Assembly: GCA_002399285.1 (NCBI GenBank)
Contig: DHDI01000015.1
Span: 15,074 to 61,598, forward strand
Direction: 5' to 3'
Length of the DNA: 46,525 nt
Origin: Thermoanaerobacterales bacterium UBA4880
GTDB taxonomy: Bacteria; Bacillota; Thermoanaerobacteria; Thermoanaerobacterales; UBA4877
Below, one piece after another: positions 42,556-46,525 of the stretch; the stretch's first letter is position 1; each line of letters starts with the position of its first letter. The notes beneath the pieces are model-generated. The model saw only the letters and a program-made list of their open reading frames with translations. It was not told where the DNA came from and did not search any database. The translations under genes and the position numbers were made by a program.

Positions 42556-43912
42556 TCGTGGTTGTTATGAGTCCGACCGTAACGGGCAGAAAGTTTCTCT
42601 TTACCAGATCTATGGGCTTTATACCGGCAATGGCGGCGACCGGTATTACGGCCCAGGGGATAAGCGTACCTCCGCCTACCCATATGGCGCCTATCTGTCC
42701 AAGTGCGGCAAGTACGCCTATGTCACCCTGTATCGACGTGCCGAATATCTTTGCCACTGACCCGGCCAGAGACATCCCTGAAAAACCGGAACCGTCCAGG
42801 CCGGTGACGCCGCCTACCAACATCTCACAGATCGCTGCGATAGGCCTATTTATGCGTATGCTTTGAGAAATGGCCAGGCCGACATCAGACAAAATGCCCA
42901 TTGAACCTACCGGAAGAACATTCCCAAACACAGCCGTCATGGGAGACAACTCGCCCAGATAGAAAAAAGCTGCGATTGGTATGACCGGTCCGAAAATTTG
43001 GAAGGCAAAGATAAAACCATCCTTGAGATAGTCGATCACCTTTTCCAACGCCTTATTCTTATATTTTACCGCCGATATCAAAATAAGTACCCCAACGGCC
43101 GTACCTCCGATCAGCGCAGTAGCCGTATCGCCATTGAGGCCATATATCAGCATAATCGCCACGTCAACCAAAAACGCCAAGGGAACGATGACCGCTCCGA
43201 ATTTTGAGATACCGTCGATATGCGTAGTTTGCTTAAAAAATACCGTATCAGTCTGCGAATTCTCTATATTGCCTTCGGCCATATCCTTCTTCAACATTAT
43301 GTATGCCATGATCGTCGTGACCACGCCCATAACTAAAATCAAAGGAATGCCGCTTATCATGACGTCTGAGGGTTCTATCCCGGCAGCCTGCGCGGTGATC
43401 GTCGGCGCGCCCTGAATGACATAGTCGCTGGAGAGCCCTATGCCATGGCCGAAAAGATTCATTGCCACAGCCGCCCCAACGGCAGGCAGTCCCGCTTTCA
43501 GCGCCACCGGCAACAGCACTATGCCAACCAGGGCAGTGGCGGGAGAAGGCCAAAATAACCACGAAGCTATGAGCATAACAAGACCGGTAACCCAGAAAGC
43601 CGTGCCCGGCCTATTGACGATGCCGGTAAACGGTCTAACCATCAGCTCATTCGCACCCGTATCCTCCATAACCTTTGACATAGCCACTATACATGATATC
43701 AAAAGTATGACGTTTAGGAGATCCTTACCGGCATACACCATAGAATTAAACGTACCTATTATCGAATCGGTCAAACTCCCCGTTGCGGCTAATCCGATCA
43801 CGGCAATGCCTAAAATACATGGTATTACTATCTCTTTGCGCATCAGCATCATTGCGAGTATAACGATCACAAAAATTACATAAACCCAATGCACAAAGGT
43901 GATTTGAAACAT
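42533..43912 (-). CDS. Putative permease of the ion-transporter superfamily
   Basis: A 459-residue integral membrane protein with about 11-12 helices in two related halves. Features such as GHGIGLSSDYVIQGAPTITAQAAG in the first half and GGVTGLDGSGFSGMSLAGSVAK in the second are like the paired re-entrant loops of GntP, DcuC and NhaC-type carriers. The substrate is not recognisable; organic anions are most likely. ATG 43912 has AGGGGG seven bases upstream; the frame runs six codons further without benefit. It lies alone between the Cys-rich protein and a repeat-rich gap. Confidence 0.75.
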   Translation of the reverse strand: MFQITFVHWVYVIFVIVILAMMLMRKEIVIPCILGIAVIGLAATGSLTDSIIGTFNSMVYAGKDLLNVILLISCIVAMSKVMEDTGANELMVRPFTGIVNRPGTAFWVTGLVMLIASWLFWPSPATALVGIVLLPVALKAGLPAVGAAVAMNLFGHGIGLSSDYVIQGAPTITAQAAGIEPSDVMISGIPLILVMGVVTTIMAYIMLKKDMAEGNIENSQTDTVFFKQTTHIDGISKFGAVIVPLAFLVDVAIMLIYGLNGDTATALIGGTAVGVLILISAVKYKNKALEKVIDYLKDGFIFAFQIFGPVIPIAAFFYLGELSPMTAVFGNVLPVGSMGILSDVGLAISQSIRINRPIAAICEMLVGGVTGLDGSGFSGMSLAGSVAKIFGTSIQGDIGVLAALGQIGAIWVGGGTLIPWAVIPVAAIAGIKPIDLVKRNFLPVTVGLITTTITAMFLI

Positions 43913-43971
43913 AAAAATACCCCCTCTCATCTGATATTAATCAGTATATTCGCAGGGGGTACTCGTTGACA

Positions 43972-44072
43972 CTGTGAGATGCACAAGGCCTCTCAGTCAA
44001 GTTTTAACCATCTCACAGACCGCGCCGAAATTGCGCAACCGCTAAATTGCTGTGCAATTTCGGCGCGGTCTG
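43972..44072. repeat. Cluster of nested inverted repeats in the permease-oppA gap
   Basis: Three structures overlap. CTGTGAGATG (43972) and CATCTCACAG (44009) are perfect complements. A 19-base perfect palindrome arm pair (44016-44034 and 44054-44072) begins CAGACCGCGCC and ends GGCGCGGTCTG with a 19-base loop. A hairpin like the oppA terminator, GAGATGCACAAGGCCTCTC, lies at 43977. The 19-base element is related to 20802-20855. No gene is seen in the 213-base gap. Confidence 0.85.
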
Positions 44073-44080
44073 ACAAAAAT

Positions 44081-44105
44081 AAGGAGATGCACAAGGCATC
44101 TCCTT
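44081..44105 (-). terminator. Terminator of oppA
   Basis: AAGGAGATGC and GCATCTCCTT pair perfectly around five bases, then ATTTTTG on the minus strand. Confidence 0.82.
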
Positions 44106-44125
44106 ATTAATTAACTATTTATACT

Positions 44126-45787
44126 CTATTGATTCTCCCAATACGCATAATGGAATCTCTTGAATCCAAGCGGATCGGCGATCATACCCTTCAAGCCCGG
44201 CTTTACGCAGTATGGATCGGTATAGAAGTAAAGCGGTGCACAAGCCCAATCTGTGCCGAGCAATAATTGCTGCGCATCATGCATTGCCTGCATCCTGTCA
44301 GCCTCATTGTTGGTCGATTTGGCCTTGCTGATCAAAGCATCATATTCCTTACTCTTATACTGGAGGTTGTTATTGCCGCTGTTCGATATAAACAGATCAA
44401 GCATAGTCATTGGGTCGGTATAGTCGCCCAGCCATCCGTCTCTGGCTATATCGTATTCGCCCCTTCTCCTAGTCTCCTGGAATACCTGCCATTCCTGAGA
44501 AGAAAGCTCAACCTGCACGCCTAAGTTCTGCTTCCACATTTCCTGCAGAGCCTGGGCAATATCTTGATGTCCCTGGCCTTCGTTATAAAGATAAGTTACC
44601 TTCGGGAAGCCCTTGCCGTCCGGATATCCGGCATCAGCCAAGGCCTTTTTAGCTTCTTCTACATTGGCCTTTGAGCCATCATAGAAAGCCCCCTGTACAT
44701 CGTGGAACTCCTTTGTAGGATCCGCATCAGGGAAACCGGGACCTACAAATGCATCGGCCGGTATCTGCCCTGCCTTGGTCACGTTCTCCACCAAGGATTT
44801 TCTGTCAATTGCAAGTGAGAAAGCCTTTCTGACAAGCGGGTTATTAAAAGGCGCCTTTTGGTTGTTGAAATCTACATAGTAAGTGCCCAGATTGGCACCC
44901 AAAACAAATCCGCTGTTGGGGTCATTCTTCAATCTTTCGATGTCTGCATTCGGCATGCTGTCTATGACGTCCATCTCGCCGTTCTCATAGCTGGCAAGCA
45001 TTGTGCTTTCATCAACCACTTCTGTGAATATCAGCTTGTCAGGTTTAATAGCATCCTTATTCCAGTAATTATCATTCTTGACCATCGTAATATGATCCTG
45101 ATAGGCCATCTCGGTCACCTTAAAGGCGCCGTTGCCTATATATGTGTCTGGACTTTGCGCCCACTTATCGCCATTCGCTTCCACCGTATCCTGTCTTACC
45201 GGGAACAGTGTAGGGAATGCAAATATCTGAAGTATATAAGGCGTGGGAGCTGCGAGAGTAACCTCGATAGTATGATCATCAATGACCTTTATGCCCAGAT
45301 CATCGGCGGTAACGCCGTTTTTGCCGGTGTTATAGTCTTCGCCGTTCTTAATGTAATAGAGCTGATATGCATACTCCGAAGCGGTGTCAGGATTCAAAGC
45401 ACGCTTCCATGCATAATCGAAGTCCTTAGCAGTAACCGGCTGTCCATCGGTCCACTTGGCATTATCTCTCAGGTGGAATGTCCATACGAGTCCGTCATCG
45501 GATACGTCCCATTTCTCCGCCACGCCTGGTACCGGCTGTTGGTGTTCGTCAAGGTTCACCAAGCCCTCAAAGGTGTGCAGAATTACGGTAGCTCCGTCGA
45601 CTGCACTGTTCAGTGCGGGATCGATCGTCTCCGGCTGAGCGCCAAGATTATAACGGATAACTACATCTTTTTTGGTTTCGGCAGGCTTAGCGCTTTGATC
45701 CTGAGTCTGCTGTCCGCCGCAGCCTGCAATAGCTACTGAGAGCACCATCAGGACTGCAAGGAGCACTACCAAACTCTTCTTCCTCAA
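44126..45787 (-). CDS. oppA: Oligopeptide ABC transporter substrate-binding lipoprotein
   Basis: A 553-residue SBP_bac_5 family lipoprotein that binds peptides outside the cell for an Opp/Dpp permease. The signal peptide ends in IAGC. Family segments include YNLGAQPETIDPALNSA, WTFHLRDNAKWTDGQPVTAKDF and RKAFSLAIDRKSL. Start: an ATG at 45802 lies before the GGAGGGG binding site, so the TTG at 45787, six bases after it, is preferred. It lies downstream of the ABC ATPase gene but has its own promoter and operator-like palindrome; the rest of the transporter is beyond the right edge. Confidence 0.93.
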   Translation of the reverse strand: MRKKSLVVLLAVLMVLSVAIAGCGGQQTQDQSAKPAETKKDVVIRYNLGAQPETIDPALNSAVDGATVILHTFEGLVNLDEHQQPVPGVAEKWDVSDDGLVWTFHLRDNAKWTDGQPVTAKDFDYAWKRALNPDTASEYAYQLYYIKNGEDYNTGKNGVTADDLGIKVIDDHTIEVTLAAPTPYILQIFAFPTLFPVRQDTVEANGDKWAQSPDTYIGNGAFKVTEMAYQDHITMVKNDNYWNKDAIKPDKLIFTEVVDESTMLASYENGEMDVIDSMPNADIERLKNDPNSGFVLGANLGTYYVDFNNQKAPFNNPLVRKAFSLAIDRKSLVENVTKAGQIPADAFVGPGFPDADPTKEFHDVQGAFYDGSKANVEEAKKALADAGYPDGKGFPKVTYLYNEGQGHQDIAQALQEMWKQNLGVQVELSSQEWQVFQETRRRGEYDIARDGWLGDYTDPMTMLDLFISNSGNNNLQYKSKEYDALISKAKSTNNEADRMQAMHDAQQLLLGTDWACAPLYFYTDPYCVKPGLKGMIADPLGFKRFHYAYWENQ

Positions 45788-45818
45788 GCTTATCCCCTCC
45801 ATAATAAAATATTTTATT

Positions 45819-45842
45819 ATTATACTACCCGATTAGGTAGTA
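45819..45842 (-). promoter_or_regulatory. Operator-like palindrome overlapping the oppA promoter
   Basis: TACTACC and GGTAGTA form a perfect 7-6-7 inverted repeat (45823-45842). On the minus strand it overlaps the 5' end of a perfect TATAAT (45824-45819), 32 bases before the oppA TTG, so a bound repressor would block transcription. The -35 is poor (ATTTTT), suggesting an activator or weak basal promoter. The regulator is unknown. Confidence 0.6.
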
Positions 45843-45928
45843 AAAATTATATGCTTATTATTTGAATTTATTGTACCTTGTTGCACGCATTTTATTAATA
45901 GTCATTATATACCATAGTCTGTCATTTA

Positions 45929-46525
45929 TCAATCTTTATTTACCAAATAGCAGGCCACCTGATGCCCGCCTCCAACATCGACCAGTTTCGGGTCCTCCTG
46001 CCCGCATATATCCATGGCATACGGACATCTGCCCCTGAACCTGCAGCCCGGAGGAGGATCGATGGGACTCGGAACATCCCCTTCCAGTATGATCCTCTGT
46101 CTGCTCTTGGCAACCTTCGGGTCGGGTATCGGTATAGCGGAAAGCAGCGCTTGAGTATAGGGATGAAGCGGATGCTTATATAGTTCTTCGCTGGAAGATA
46201 CCTCCACCAACTGCCCCAGATACATGACCCCTACGTCATCGGATATATGCCGCACCATAGAAAGATCATGAGCGATGAAAAGGTAGGTAAGTCCCAGTCT
46301 GTCCTGCAAATCTTCAAGCATATTGACTATCTGGGCCTGTATGGATACATCCAATGCGGAAATAGGTTCATCGCATACTATAAATTCCGGTTCTACCGCC
46401 AATGATCTGGCTATGCCTATCCTCTGCCTCTGACCACCCGAAAATTCGTGAGGATAACGGCTGGCATGGTCGTCATTCAATCCGACAAGCCGCAAAAGCT
46501 CCTTGATCCTGTCCTCTCTGTCCTT
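45929..46525 (-). CDS. oppF: Peptide ABC transporter ATP-binding protein (OppF/DppF), C-terminal part
   Basis: The last 198 residues of an ABC ATPase; the frame stays open to the right edge, so the Walker A and N-terminus lie outside. Visible are the signature [15 protein letters not shown], Walker [13 protein letters not shown], the switch His in [10 protein letters not shown] and the peptide-transporter extension [16 protein letters not shown] with the Cys-rich [15 protein letters not shown] end. An internal TTG at 46495 is not the start. It energises oligopeptide uptake with the binding protein encoded next. Confidence 0.93.
   Translation of the reverse strand, partial: KDREDRIKELLRLVGLNDDHASRYPHEFSGGQRQRIGIARSLAVEPEFIVCDEPISALDVSIQAQIVNMLEDLQDRLGLTYLFIAHDLSMVRHISDDVGVMYLGQLVEVSSSEELYKHPLHPYTQALLSAIPIPDPKVAKSRQRIILEGDVPSPIDPPPGCRFRGRCPYAMDICGQEDPKLVDVGGGHQVACYLVNKD

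Noticed and set aside
44858..45739. A 293-residue frame on the plus strand
   Set aside because: It is antisense to oppA and lacks a start signal or recognisable domain.

Overview
The window comes from a low-to-moderate G+C Firmicute of the class Clostridia, probably an anaerobe near the thermophilic or solventogenic clostridia. The signs are a complete crotonase-to-Etf butyryl-CoA operon with a Rex-like site, a type I-B CRISPR-Cas operon, M-box, T-box and L20 leaders, a YtxC sporulation-family protein, lipoprotein signal peptides and AGGAGG ribosome binding sites. No single marker fixes the species. Most genes are on the minus strand.

Layout. (1) 1-6937, minus: a type I-B cas operon, cas6-cas8b-cas7-cas5-cas3-cas4, with cas4 cut by the left edge. 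There is no CRISPR array in the window. (2) 7124-9805, plus: a P-type Ca2+ ATPase. (3) 9849-12374, minus: LemA, a TPM-domain protein and a DUF362 ferredoxin-like protein. (4) 12515-18511, minus: crt-hbd-thl-bcd-etfB-etfA, taking acetyl-CoA to butyryl-CoA, behind one promoter whose -35 is covered by a Rex-type operator. (5) 18621-22998, minus: a lipoprotein NodB deacetylase, a lipoprotein with two FMN-binding domains (PplA-like), and an ECF sigma / anti-sigma / SIMPL operon. (6) 23082-25933, plus: an Mg2+-sensing M-box, a possible leader peptide, an MgtE-like Mg2+-sensor protein (PRC-barrel, MgtE N domain, CBS pair) and an NRAMP-related Mg2+ transporter. (7) 25956-31420, minus: thrS behind a T-box, a CobD-like aminotransferase, infC-rpmI-rplT behind an L20-type leader, and an SpoU-family RNA methyltransferase. 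(8) 31425-35129, minus: a DapA-family aldolase, YtxC, a probable GME-fold protein and a response regulator with a GGDEF-like domain. (9) 35306-35808, minus: six tRNAs (Arg, His, Lys, Leu, Gly, Cys) from one consensus promoter. (10) 35913-40205, minus: a phosphodiesterase, RdgB, RNase PH, a UPF0316 membrane protein and a cell-wall amidase. (11) 40286-43912: a poorly characterised group with a HypE-like AIR synthase, a possible ADP-ribosyltransferase-fold protein, an orphan PqqD-type RRE protein, a divergent 51-residue Cys-rich protein and an unassigned permease. (12) 44126-46525, minus: an oligopeptide-binding lipoprotein and the end of an ABC ATPase.

Two observations deserve most attention. 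One is the Mg2+ unit, where an MgtE sensor domain is detached from any MgtE channel and paired with an NRAMP-type carrier behind an M-box. The other is a pair of related stem-loop elements about 23 kb apart (20802-20855 and 44016-44072), sharing termini and loop core but with different, independently complementary stems. The orphan RRE / Cys-rich / ART-like neighbourhood is the most speculative candidate for an undescribed system.
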